Assembly (NCBI GenBank): GCA_001000545.1
Contig: LCOC01000001.1
Span: 1-45,593, forward strand
From: Parcubacteria group bacterium GW2011_GWA2_47_21
Lineage (GTDB): Bacteria > Patescibacteriota > Minisyncoccia > Phycocordibacterales > DSPV01
Reading direction: 5' to 3'
DNA length: 45,593 bases
How positions within the stretch are numbered: position 1 is the stretch's first letter; each line of letters begins with the position of its first letter. The notes below the pieces were generated by a model. The model saw only the letters and a list, made by a program, of their open reading frames with translations. It was not told where the DNA came from and made no database searches. The position numbers and the translations under genes were made by a program. This document shows, one piece after another, positions 9,138-17,400 of the stretch.

Positions 9138-10208
9138 ATGATTTTAAACGCCGTAAAAATCCTTTTGCCCGCCGCCGTCGCGTTCTTTGTCGGAATCGGC
9201 ATAACTCCCGCTTTGACTCACTTTCTTTACAAATATAAATTTTGGAAAAAGAAAGCGGGTAAGAAAACCTTTGACGGAGAAGAGACGCCAATCTTTAACT
9301 CGCTTCACGCCGGCAGGGAAGTGGGCATTCCTAAAATGGGCGGGCTGGTGATTTTAGCTTCGGTCGCTATTACAACTTTCCTGCTTTGGGCAATAGGCAG
9401 TATTTGGCCCCAGAGCGTTTTCCCTAAACTTGACTTCTTAAGCCGAGACCAGACATGGCTCCCGCTTTTTACTTTAATTGCCGGCGGCCTAATCGGTCTC
9501 ATAGACGACTTTCTGGAAGTCAAAGGAAGCGGTGATTATATTGCCGGCGGATTGTCGCTTAGAAAGCGCTTGATTTTGGTTGCCGCCATTGCTTTGGGCG
9601 CGGCCGCTTGGTTTTATTTAAAACTTGATGTGGCCGCCATCGGGGTACCGTTTCTAGGCGATGTCAATATCGGCCTTTTCTTTATACCGTTTTTTATCTT
9701 GACGGTTATCGGCATTTATTCGGGTGGAGTGATCGACGGCATTGACGGTTTGGCCGGCGGCATTTTCGCGACAATCTTCGGCGCTTATTCCATAATCGCT
9801 TTCGCCCAAGAACAGATAAATCTCGCAGCTTTCTCCGCCGTGGTCGCCGGAGGTATTTTGGCTTTTCTTTGGTTTAATATCCCGCCGGCGCGATTTTATA
9901 TGTCCGAAACCGGCACGATGGGGCTGACCATCGCGTTGGCCATCGTCGCTTTTATGACGGACAGCGTCGGCGAAGGGCACGGCGTTTTAGCGCTCCCGAT
10001 TATCGCCGCGCCCCTTGTGCTGACAACCGCTTCTGACATTATCCAAGTAACGGCAAAAAAAATTTTTGGCAAAAAGGTCTTTGTGATTGCCCCGCTCCAC
10101 CATCATTTTGAAGCCAAGGGCTGGCCTTCTTATAAAGTGGTAATGCGTTACTGGGTCTTGGGCATTATTTTCGCCGTGCTGGGGGTCGTTTTTGCTTTGA
10201 TTGGATAA
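9138..10208 (+). CDS. mraY: Phospho-N-acetylmuramoyl-pentapeptide transferase (MraY)
   Basis: Transfers phospho-MurNAc-pentapeptide to undecaprenyl phosphate to make lipid I in the cytoplasmic membrane. About ten hydrophobic segments are seen. Catalytic signatures include LIDDF, DGIDGLAGG (about 199-207) and the histidine motif APLHHHFE near residue 320. At 356 residues it is of normal size. The ATG at 9138 is chosen over a TTG at 9120. It is separated from ftsW by one base. Confidence 0.97.
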   Translation: MILNAVKILLPAAVAFFVGIGITPALTHFLYKYKFWKKKAGKKTFDGEETPIFNSLHAGREVGIPKMGGLVILASVAITTFLLWAIGSIWPQSVFPKLDFLSRDQTWLPLFTLIAGGLIGLIDDFLEVKGSGDYIAGGLSLRKRLILVAAIALGAAAWFYLKLDVAAIGVPFLGDVNIGLFFIPFFILTVIGIYSGGVIDGIDGLAGGIFATIFGAYSIIAFAQEQINLAAFSAVVAGGILAFLWFNIPPARFYMSETGTMGLTIALAIVAFMTDSVGEGHGVLALPIIAAPLVLTTASDIIQVTAKKIFGKKVFVIAPLHHHFEAKGWPSYKVVMRYWVLGIIFAVLGVVFALIG

Positions 10209-10209
10209 A

Positions 10210-11322
10210 ATGAATTTCCTTACGCCATCCGCTAAAAAAATTGACAGAGTTTTCCTGATATCCTCGTTATTAATCGTCTTTGCCGGGGTCTTAATTTTTT
10301 CGTCCGCTTCGCTCGGCCTTTTGGTCAAAGACGGCCCTAATTTGGGCCATGTGGTTTTCAGCCAGCTCTTTCTTGGTCTGGCGCTCGGACTCGTCGGACT
10401 CTTTGCCTGCTCCAAAATAAACTACCGCGTCTGGCGCAAGTGGTCTTTTTACATATTCATCGGCGCCTTAATTTTAAATTTAATAGTGTTTCTGCCGAGA
10501 CTCGGATTAACCCACGGCGGCGCCACTCGCTGGATTGAGATAGGGGGTTTGACTTTCCAACCGTCTGAATTTTTAAAGCTGGCTTTCGCCCTCTACTTGG
10601 CGGCTTGGCTTTCAGGGATGAGAGAAAAGGTCAAAACGGCAAAGTGGGGGCTGTTCCCTTTACTCCTTATCTTAAGCGTGATAGCTCTGATAATTTTTGC
10701 TCAACGCGACACCGATACCTTCTTTGTTATGACCGCTGCCGGTCTCATCATGTATTTGGTGGCGGGCGGAAAATTAAAACACCTCGCCGTTATCGCTTTG
10801 ACGGGTCTGGCCGTCATCTTTGTTTTGGTGATTTCCCGCCCTTACCTCATGACCAGAATAACGACTTTCATAAATCCCGACGACAACCCGAGCGGTTCCG
10901 GCTACCAAATCCAGCAATCTTTAATTGCCATCGGCTCCGGCGGGCTTTCCGGCAGGGGATTCGGCCAAAGCGCTCAGAAATTTATTTTACCGGAACCGGT
11001 GGGCGATTCTATCTTCTCCGTCGCGGCGGAAGAATTCGGTTTCTTGGGGAGCACTCTTTTGATTGCGTTATTCGTATTTTTTGCCATTCGGGGGTTTAAA
11101 GTCGGCGCCCGAGCGCCGGACCAGTTCGGTGGTCTGATAGTCGTTGGTATTATCAGTATGATAATGGTTCAATCATTTATGAATATGGCCGCTATGATGG
11201 GCATTATTCCGCTTTCCGGTATGCCGCTCATCTTTATCAGCCACGGCGGCACGGCGTTGTTCGTGGCGCTGTGCGAAGTGGGCATTATTCTTAATGTTTC
11301 AAGATACGGGAGATTGGATTAA
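10210..11322 (+). CDS. ftsW: SEDS peptidoglycan glycosyltransferase FtsW
   Basis: Polymerises lipid II into glycan strands, normally paired with a class B penicillin-binding protein such as the FtsI-like protein at 23769-25472. It has about ten membrane helices and the SEDS-family signatures GGATRWIEIGG, FQPSEFLKL, GRGFGQSAQKF, EEFGFLG and ISHGGTALF. Length is 370 residues. RodA is the main alternative, but position after mraY and before murG favours FtsW. The ATG at 10210 directly follows the mraY stop, and a TTG at 10201 is possible. Confidence 0.92.
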   Translation: MNFLTPSAKKIDRVFLISSLLIVFAGVLIFSSASLGLLVKDGPNLGHVVFSQLFLGLALGLVGLFACSKINYRVWRKWSFYIFIGALILNLIVFLPRLGLTHGGATRWIEIGGLTFQPSEFLKLAFALYLAAWLSGMREKVKTAKWGLFPLLLILSVIALIIFAQRDTDTFFVMTAAGLIMYLVAGGKLKHLAVIALTGLAVIFVLVISRPYLMTRITTFINPDDNPSGSGYQIQQSLIAIGSGGLSGRGFGQSAQKFILPEPVGDSIFSVAAEEFGFLGSTLLIALFVFFAIRGFKVGARAPDQFGGLIVVGIISMIMVQSFMNMAAMMGIIPLSGMPLIFISHGGTALFVALCEVGIILNVSRYGRLD

Positions 11323-11333
11323 AAATATCAATG

Positions 11334-11339
11334 TATAAT
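11334..11339 (+). promoter_or_regulatory. -10 box upstream of murG
   Basis: A perfect TATAAT 49 bases before the murG ATG, directly preceded by TG. No good -35 is spaced correctly (TTGGAT is only 14 bp away). It suggests murG can be transcribed separately from ftsW. Confidence 0.35.
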
Positions 11340-11388
11340 GGGCGCAACGAGTATTGTCCCAATTACCGTTAAACATTAAAATGAACCT

Positions 11389-12516
11389 ATGAAAATCCTA
11401 TTGACAGGCGGCGGTTCGGGCGGGCATTTCTACCCGATTATCGCCGTGGCTGAAGCGCTCCGAGAAATCGCCAAAGAGGAAAGATTGTTCAACTTGGAAC
11501 TTTATTTTATGTCCGACCGGGCGTACAGCCGGCAAATTCTTTTTGAACAGGACATAATCTTCAAAAAAGTGTCCGCCGGAAAAAGGCGCTTGTATTTCTC
11601 TCCCAGAAACATTATTGATTTATTCAAAACAGCCATCGGAGTGTTAAAAGCGATTTTTGAGATGTATAAGATTTTTCCCGATGTCGTTTTCGGCAAAGGC
11701 GGTTACGCCAGTTTTCCGGCGCTTTTTGCCGCCAAAACACTTAAAGTTCCCGTCCTCATTCACGAATCAGACAGCACACCGGGACGAGTCAATATCTGGG
11801 CGGCGGAATTCGCCAGAGGCATTGCCGTTTCTTTCCCCTCCGCCGCCGATTATTTTCCCAAAGAAAAAGTGGTCTATACCGGCAACCCCATAAGAAAAGC
11901 GATACAAGCCGTCTCGCCGGAGGGCGCCTACGAACTTCTAAATCTTGAAAAATATGTGCCGGTTGTTTTTATTCTAGGCGGGTCGCTTGGCGCCGAAATT
12001 ATAAATGATGTCATCATAGACGCCTTGCCGGAATTGGTAAAAAAATACCAAGTGATTCACCAAACCGGCATCGCGAATTTTAAAATTGTTTCCGACACGG
12101 CAATATTGAATTTAATGGACCATTCGAATAAGAACCGCTACCACCCTTTTGAGTACTTAAATGATTTAAAACTCAAGGCGGCAGCCGGCGTGGCCGATGT
12201 AATCATATCCCGCGCCGGTTCAACGATTTTTGAAATCGCCTTATGGGGCAAACCGTCAATCATTATCCCCATCACCGAATCGCACGACGACCACCAGCGC
12301 CGCAACGCTTTCAATTACGCCCGTTCCGGCGCCGCCACCGTTATTGAAGAAAATAATCTCGCCGCCAACGTCTTGCTCTCGGAGATTGATAGAATAATAA
12401 ACAATTCCGTTGAAAGAGAAAAAATGGCGGCGGCGGCCAAAAACTTCGCCCACGCCAACGCCGCGGAAAAAATCGCCAAAGAGCTTATTGCCATCGCCCT
12501 AGAACACGAAACCTGA
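11389..12516 (+). CDS. murG: UDP-GlcNAc:lipid I transferase MurG
   Basis: Adds GlcNAc to lipid I on the inner membrane face, making lipid II. It is a two-domain GT-B fold. The glycine-rich N-terminal loop is GGGSGGH (7-13), and the C-terminal donor-binding half carries LGGSLGAE and the region SRAGSTIFEIALWGKPSI. Length is 375 residues, typical. The membrane-association hydrophobic patch and HESDSTPG loop are present. It is the last of the lipid II genes in this block; murA-E, ddl and ftsZ are not in the window. Confidence 0.97.
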   Translation: MKILLTGGGSGGHFYPIIAVAEALREIAKEERLFNLELYFMSDRAYSRQILFEQDIIFKKVSAGKRRLYFSPRNIIDLFKTAIGVLKAIFEMYKIFPDVVFGKGGYASFPALFAAKTLKVPVLIHESDSTPGRVNIWAAEFARGIAVSFPSAADYFPKEKVVYTGNPIRKAIQAVSPEGAYELLNLEKYVPVVFILGGSLGAEIINDVIIDALPELVKKYQVIHQTGIANFKIVSDTAILNLMDHSNKNRYHPFEYLNDLKLKAAAGVADVIISRAGSTIFEIALWGKPSIIIPITESHDDHQRRNAFNYARSGAATVIEENNLAANVLLSEIDRIINNSVEREKMAAAAKNFAHANAAEKIAKELIAIALEHET

Positions 12517-12548
12517 TACTCCTCCCTAGAGTATGATAAAATGGCTTC

Positions 12549-13937
12549 ATGGAAAAGAAGCCGATTGTCAGGTTCGCGCCCAGCCCCACCGGTCCCTTTC
12601 ATGTCGGGGGAGCGAGAACCGCGCTCTTCAATTACCTTTTCGCCAAACAAAACGGCGGAAAATTTATCTTACGCGTTGAAGATACGGATAAGGAAAGAAG
12701 CGAACCGAAATACGAGGAGGATATTATTGATTCCTTGAAATGGCTCGGCCTTTCTTATGACGAGGTGTATCGCCAGTCGGATAGGGGAGATGCCCATAAA
12801 AAATACTTGAAACAACTGGTTGATTCCGGCCACGCCTACATCTCCAAAGAACAACCGGCTACCGACCTGCCTCTGCAGGCAGGCAACCGACAACCGACGG
12901 CAAATACGGGTCGGAGAGAGGAGGTCATCAGATTTAAAAATCCCAATAAGAAGGTCGCTTGGCGGGATTTAATCAAGGGAGAGATAGAATTTGACACAAC
13001 CGAGCTTAAAGATTTCGTGATAGCAAAAAGTTTTGACGAGCCCCTTTTTCACCTGGCCGTCGTCGTAGACGATTTTTTAATGGGTATCACCCATGTGATA
13101 AGAGGCGAGGACCATATTTCAAACACTCCCCGCCAAATTTTGATTCAGGAGGCGATAAACGCGCCAAGACCCAAATATGCCCACATCCCGCTTATATTGG
13201 CGGCTGATAAATCAAAGCTTTCCAAGAGAAAACACGGCGAGTCGGTTTCCGTTTCATACTACAAAAAAGAGGGCTATTTGCCTGAGGCCCTGATTAACTT
13301 TTTGGCTTTCCTTGGCTGGAATCCGGGAGATGATAAAGAGATAATGTCTGTTGGCGAGTTGATAAAAGAATTCAACCTGTCAAAAGTCCAAAAAAGTGGC
13401 GCTATCTTCAATGAAGATAAACTCCGCTGGCTCAATCGCGAGTACATAAGAAAGGGGGTAGGGGAAGACAACACCTTCGTAATGAGTAGCGTGCCGGAAG
13501 AATTCAAAATGGGGAGAAACGGGAAAGAGTTGAAAGAACTTCTTACGGTGGTATTTGAACGGTTGTCTACATTAAGCGAGTTTAGAAAGGAAACAAAAGC
13601 GGGGGAATGGGATTTCCTAGTAAAAGGTAGGAAGATTAAATATGATTCGGAGTTACTTTGCCGCGCTCTTGACAGAAATGACACATTATTACATTTAAGT
13701 AAAGCGGGTGAAATCCTACAAGAGCTTCCTGACGGCTCATTTACAAGCCAGTCCGTCAAAGAAAAAATATTTCCTTACGCTGAAAAATCCGGCAAAAAGA
13801 ATATCCTGTGGCCCTTGCGCGTGGCGCTCTCCGGCAAAGAAAAATCGCCAGACCCTTTCACTATTCTGGCGCTTATCGGCCGGGCCGAAGCCGTTCTGCG
13901 CCTTCGAGCGGCGGTGGAATTCTTGAGACAGAGTTGA
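12549..13937 (+). CDS. gltX: Glutamyl-tRNA synthetase
   Basis: Charges tRNA-Glu, and perhaps tRNA-Gln if non-discriminating. It is a class I enzyme with APSPTGPFHVGG as the HIGH-type motif (His 18) and KLSKRKHG as KMSKS (about 223-230). Length is 462 residues. Between GHAYISKE and EEVIRFKNPN the usual region is replaced by a low-complexity segment (about residues 101-121). This segment contains a DNA palindrome at 12866-12883 and looks like an in-frame insertion. A TATGAT at 12532 lies 11 bases before the ATG, so the leader would be very short. Confidence 0.95.
   Translation: MEKKPIVRFAPSPTGPFHVGGARTALFNYLFAKQNGGKFILRVEDTDKERSEPKYEEDIIDSLKWLGLSYDEVYRQSDRGDAHKKYLKQLVDSGHAYISKEQPATDLPLQAGNRQPTANTGRREEVIRFKNPNKKVAWRDLIKGEIEFDTTELKDFVIAKSFDEPLFHLAVVVDDFLMGITHVIRGEDHISNTPRQILIQEAINAPRPKYAHIPLILAADKSKLSKRKHGESVSVSYYKKEGYLPEALINFLAFLGWNPGDDKEIMSVGELIKEFNLSKVQKSGAIFNEDKLRWLNREYIRKGVGEDNTFVMSSVPEEFKMGRNGKELKELLTVVFERLSTLSEFRKETKAGEWDFLVKGRKIKYDSELLCRALDRNDTLLHLSKAGEILQELPDGSFTSQSVKEKIFPYAEKSGKKNILWPLRVALSGKEKSPDPFTILALIGRAEAVLRLRAAVEFLRQS
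12866..12883. repeat. Palindrome inside gltX
   Basis: CCTGCCT, a 4-nt loop and AGGCAGG form a 7-bp hairpin in the reading frame of gltX. The same CCTGCC/GGCAGG words make up the palindrome at 19479-19498. Nearby short direct copies of ACCGAC support a recent in-frame insertion. Confidence 0.5.
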
Positions 13938-13955
13938 TTAAAATCCCCATCTAAA

Positions 13956-15254
13956 ATGACGACGCGAGTCCCGCGAATTAAATATAATGCGAATGCCGCC
14001 GGTATCGCCGCCATCATTCTGCTATCAAACTTCATGACGGCAAGCGCCGCACAGGTGGACACCATCTCTGATTTGCAGCAGAAAATCCGCGAGCGAAACG
14101 AAGAAATCAGCAAACTTGAGGCGGAAATCGTCATTTACCAAAGCGAAGTTGGGAAAACGGTTAAAGAAGCAAATACGCTTCAAAACACCTTAAAGGCACT
14201 GGACTTGTCGCGCAAAAAACTGGTTGCCGATATTGGGGTTACTACTAGCAAAATTAGCAAAGCGAATTTGGAATTAGACCAATTATCTTTGGCAATTCAA
14301 GGCAAAGAATCGGATATTTCGGAAAATCACGAGGCCATAGCCGAATCGGTGCGAAGAATCAACGAAGCGGACGCCAACAATCTCGTGGAAATAATGCTCT
14401 TTGCCGAAAGTATTTCAGATTTCTGGAATGACATTGAACGGCAGAAACAATTCCAGCTCGGCCTTACGGCGCGTTTGGAAATTCTTAAGAACCTCAAGGC
14501 CGATTTAGAAACTAATCACAAAGAAGTCGGATTGAAAAAATCCCAACTGGAATCGCTTCAAAGGCAATTGTCGGACCAGAAAAAAATCATTGAGATAAAC
14601 CAAAAGGAAAAGGATGGCATATTAAGGGCGACAAAAAACAAAGAATCCGCATTCCGAAAAACCCTTGAAGAAAAACTGGCTTTGAAAGAGGCCTTTGAAG
14701 AGGAGCTCTTAGAATTTGAATCCAAACTCCAGCTGGAAATTGACCCGACTAAATTGCCGAAAACCGGCAGCGGGGTCCTAAAGTGGCCTCTGGCCTCGGT
14801 CTTCGTAACCCAATACTTCGGCAATACGACTTTCGCCAAAACCACAAACGCTTATAGCGGGAAGGGGCACAACGGCATTGACCTGCGCGCCGGAACTGGC
14901 ACGCCAATCTTAAGCGCCGCCTCCGGCACCGTAGCGGGCACCGGCGACACCGATACTGTCTGTCCCGGCGCGTCGTACGGTAAATGGGTGTTAATTACTC
15001 ATGAAAACGGTCTTTCCACGCTTTACGCGCATTTATCGCTGATTAAGGTCGTGCCGGGCCAAAATATCGGCACGGGCGAACTTGTGGGTTATAGCGGCAA
15101 TACCGGCTACTCAACGGGCCCACACTTACATTTCACCGTTTATGCCACTCAAGGCGTGCAAATTCTAGAAAGAAAAAGCCGGGTCTGCGGCGGAACTTAC
15201 CGAATGCCGGTTGCGGACTTGAAAGCGTATATTAATCCGCTGTTGTATTTGTAA
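13956..15254 (+). CDS. EnvC-like secreted M23 peptidase with coiled coil
   Basis: Likely wall hydrolase or amidase activator at division. An N-terminal hydrophobic signal or anchor (about 14-33, ending near ASAAQ) is followed by a long coiled coil (about 36-260) and a C-terminal LytM/M23 domain. Zinc-site patterns are present: H305 and D309 in HNGIDL, and HLHF with His 390 and 392. This suggests an active endopeptidase rather than a degenerate activator. About 20 residues (around TDTVCPGASYGK) include a Cys that could pair with a second in RVCGG. The architecture matches EnvC/NlpD-type proteins. Confidence 0.88.
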   Translation: MTTRVPRIKYNANAAGIAAIILLSNFMTASAAQVDTISDLQQKIRERNEEISKLEAEIVIYQSEVGKTVKEANTLQNTLKALDLSRKKLVADIGVTTSKISKANLELDQLSLAIQGKESDISENHEAIAESVRRINEADANNLVEIMLFAESISDFWNDIERQKQFQLGLTARLEILKNLKADLETNHKEVGLKKSQLESLQRQLSDQKKIIEINQKEKDGILRATKNKESAFRKTLEEKLALKEAFEEELLEFESKLQLEIDPTKLPKTGSGVLKWPLASVFVTQYFGNTTFAKTTNAYSGKGHNGIDLRAGTGTPILSAASGTVAGTGDTDTVCPGASYGKWVLITHENGLSTLYAHLSLIKVVPGQNIGTGELVGYSGNTGYSTGPHLHFTVYATQGVQILERKSRVCGGTYRMPVADLKAYINPLLYL

Positions 15255-15304
15255 AATACCAATACAATATACGAGATACGAGTTTAAAATATTTTTTTCA
15301 GAGA

Positions 15305-15607
15305 ATGCTTAATAAAAATACAAATCACCGTGGGCGAATCCTAGTAACCGCGCTTATTGTGGTCGGGCTTGTCGGCTTGATGGCTTATTTTGACATCAAC
15401 GCTAGGGAACTCGCCGATAAAGCCACTAAAAGCCCGGCTGGCGCATTCGTAATGACAAATTTTGACAAGGCGAAAAAAATTTTGATACCGGTCGTTAGAA
15501 ATAGTTGGACGGTAGTTGCGGATTCTCATACATGGTCAGCCATACAAACTTTTACCTCCGCATTTATTGCTAACATAATTTACACAGAAGAAACTCAAAG
15601 CGAGTGA
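15305..15607 (+). CDS. Small single-helix membrane protein, unknown
   Basis: 100 residues that I do not recognise. A basic N-terminus (MLNKNTNHRGR) precedes one hydrophobic helix (about 12-28), with the remaining 70 residues probably outside. It starts 50 bases after the M23 gene and its stop overlaps a possible GTG start of the next gene (GTGA). It may travel with the wall peptidase, but no domain supports a function. Confidence 0.6.
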   Translation: MLNKNTNHRGRILVTALIVVGLVGLMAYFDINARELADKATKSPAGAFVMTNFDKAKKILIPVVRNSWTVVADSHTWSAIQTFTSAFIANIIYTEETQSE

Positions 15608-15627
15608 TTACTAATTACTATTTGAAG

Positions 15628-16305
15628 ATGGAACCACGGACAACAAAAAATAAATGGACCATTTCTAATATTAAAGACGGCTTTGAGAGATTTTTTCGTG
15701 ACTATTCTAGATATCCTACAGCCACAGAAATAGACGGATGTGATTATTTACCTTCATCCAGGCAAATACAGAGAAGATTTGGCGGTTTGCCTCGTCTTCG
15801 CGAAACTCTTAAACTTAAAGGAGTCCATGATTTCACTAAAGGCGAATACAGCTCAAATAGAGCAAAAAAAATAAATAAACGCTCTTATGAACTTGAAACC
15901 CAAATCTATCGCTATCTACTAGATAGATTCGGAAAACCATTTGTTCACCGTGAGTATCTTTTTAACGATGACAGAAGAACGCGAACGGATTTTTTTGTTT
16001 TTTGCTCAAACGGAAATTTCTCTGTGGATGTATTTTATCCGAGTGATAAGAAAAATATGACCGGCTGTATCAATAGTAAACTTAAAACATATAGCAGCAA
16101 TCACACACTCCAGTACCCTGTGATTTTCTTAATGATGAATGATGAGATTCAAGAATCTGAGATTGAAGCTATGATAAAGAAGAAAACAAAACCCCTCAAA
16201 GATTATCAGAAGATAATGACAATGAATCAATTCAAGAAATTCTGCGAAGGAAGGAAGAACAGCGATAAAAGCTCCAATCCAACCAATGTCGCACAAGTTA
16301 TCTGA
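15628..16305 (+). CDS. Putative nuclease with HNH-associated repeat
   Basis: 225 residues. The N-terminal part (about 8-65) resembles the homing-endonuclease-associated helical repeat, with the spaced pattern YPTATEI, LPSSRQIQRRFG and RETLKLKGV. That repeat normally helps bind DNA. The C-terminal part has a pattern like a PD-(D/E)XK nuclease: ELETQIYRYLLD, then RTDFFVF, then FSVDVFYPSDKK and a later KLKTY. The usual (D/E)xK lysine is not in place, so the active site is uncertain. An upstream GTG at 15604 would add eight residues. It could act in a mobile element, DNA repair or defence; the context is wall genes. Confidence 0.65.
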   Translation: MEPRTTKNKWTISNIKDGFERFFRDYSRYPTATEIDGCDYLPSSRQIQRRFGGLPRLRETLKLKGVHDFTKGEYSSNRAKKINKRSYELETQIYRYLLDRFGKPFVHREYLFNDDRRTRTDFFVFCSNGNFSVDVFYPSDKKNMTGCINSKLKTYSSNHTLQYPVIFLMMNDEIQESEIEAMIKKKTKPLKDYQKIMTMNQFKKFCEGRKNSDKSSNPTNVAQVI

Positions 16306-16395
16306 ATAAAAGATATATTGTGCGACACGGCAATTTAAACTCTTGCCCCAGATGTCTGCCCTACCCCGAGCGGATTTTCTTCAGAAATTCAGCAA

Positions 16396-16431
16396 AACAA
16401 AATCTCCGCCGTAGGCGGAGATTTTGTTTTT
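16396..16431. terminator. Bidirectional intrinsic terminator
   Basis: A perfect 15-bp stem starting AACAAAATCTCC, a 3-nt loop and a T-run on the + strand. It separates the convergent nuclease gene and the transglycosylase-like gene. The minus strand also ends in TTTTG, so it can serve both. Confidence 0.85.
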
Positions 16432-16441
16432 AAAGCTTTGA

Positions 16442-16906
16442 TTACCTTCTGCTGATACTCATCCAAGAGTCCGAATTATTCCAGCAAGGAGCCGAGGCCT
16501 GCCAGGGCTTCGCGCCGTATTTGTTGTAAAGATACTTGGCGAAATCCATATTCCCTTCCAGGGTGTAAATGTCAAACCCAAGCGCATCGGCCTTATCACC
16601 ATGATAAAACTCGTTTATCTGCATTACACCGACATCGCCTCTGTTGACCTTCCCCCTAAGAATTTGCCCGTTCTTGCCTAAGTGCCGGAAAGTGGATTCG
16701 CATTTGGCAATTTCCGCGAGAATTGGCTCGTCCGTAAAATACTCGCGAACATAGGACTCCAAGGTCATCGGCCGGTCCAACTTTCTTTCCGAAACAACAA
16801 TATTTGTATCGGAAGGCGCAACATTCTCGTGAATCAGTACGGTTGTTTGAGCATGAGTCGCGGTGATGAAAGTAATCAAGCTTGTTAGCATTCCAAGTGT
16901 CATCAT
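16442..16906 (-). CDS. Secreted lytic-transglycosylase-like protein
   Basis: 154 residues. A signal peptide (about 1-19, cleaved near THAQ) is followed by about 50 variable residues and a small lysozyme-like domain. The catalytic Glu is probably in IAKCESTFRH, and the supporting motif is GDVGVMQIN, followed by NKYGAKPWQASAPCW. Two Cys residues may form a disulfide. The fold is typical of short SLT or Rpf-like domains that cut glycan strands. It is convergent with the nuclease gene. Confidence 0.82.
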   Translation of the reverse strand: MMTLGMLTSLITFITATHAQTTVLIHENVAPSDTNIVVSERKLDRPMTLESYVREYFTDEPILAEIAKCESTFRHLGKNGQILRGKVNRGDVGVMQINEFYHGDKADALGFDIYTLEGNMDFAKYLYNKYGAKPWQASAPCWNNSDSWMSISRR

Positions 16907-17214
16907 AAATTTTCTTGATTAACCCGCCCGCTATTTCCAATGATTGTGGAAAATTAGAGGCGAGCATACTTACAAACCAATCCGCCTGGCGGCGGATTAT
17001 TCGTAAACTAAAAACCAGAGCTTGGCTCTGATTTACGCCGAACATCGTAGCAGAAAAAACACTTGCTGTCAAGGTTATTTCGTTGTCTAAAAAACGGCTC
17101 TATTGGGGCGTTGTTTAGTGTTTTGTGACCCGTGTCTATTCTATTTTGTCCACCTTGTGAAGTTGAAAATATCTGCTAAAGCGCCCTACTTTATCCTCGT
17201 GGCCAAGGCGTTTT
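16907..17214. other. Gene-free region before typA
   Basis: No ORF is supported. It contains one clear 8-bp hairpin (AATCCGCC/GGCGGATT at 16979-16998). The upstream signals of the leftward transglycosylase gene should lie at its left end, but I could not define a convincing promoter. Confidence 0.4.
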
Positions 17215-17243
17215 TTGACAAAAATTATCAAAAATGTTAATTT
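17215..17243 (+). promoter_or_regulatory. Probable typA promoter
   Basis: A perfect -35 TTGACA (17215-17220) with a 17-bp AT-rich spacer and a weak -10 TAATTT (17238-17243). The transcript would carry the palindromic element at 17278-17383 as a 5' leader. Confidence 0.4.
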
Positions 17244-17277
17244 GTATGGTCTGACTTCAAAAACCCCCATTAGCTTT

Positions 17278-17383
17278 GAATTACGAAACATAAAATTTTA
17301 GGTCCTCTGGCCGCAAAATCCCTAAGTTTTTTTTAAGGAGATTTTGCGGAACCAACCATAAAAAAATTTATGTTTTGTAATTC
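17278..17383 (+). repeat. Dispersed palindromic element, copy 2 (MITE-like)
   Basis: A 106-bp element with terminal inverted repeats of 17 bp (GAATTACGAAACATAAA, one mismatch to the reverse complement of the right end). A second inner palindrome has arms starting CCGCAAAATC and ending GATTTTGCGG around a T-run. It is the better-preserved of two copies (the other is 1201-1296, inverted). It ends 17 bases before the typA ATG. Confidence 0.8.
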
Positions 17384-17400
17384 ACGCCTTTAACTAAAAT

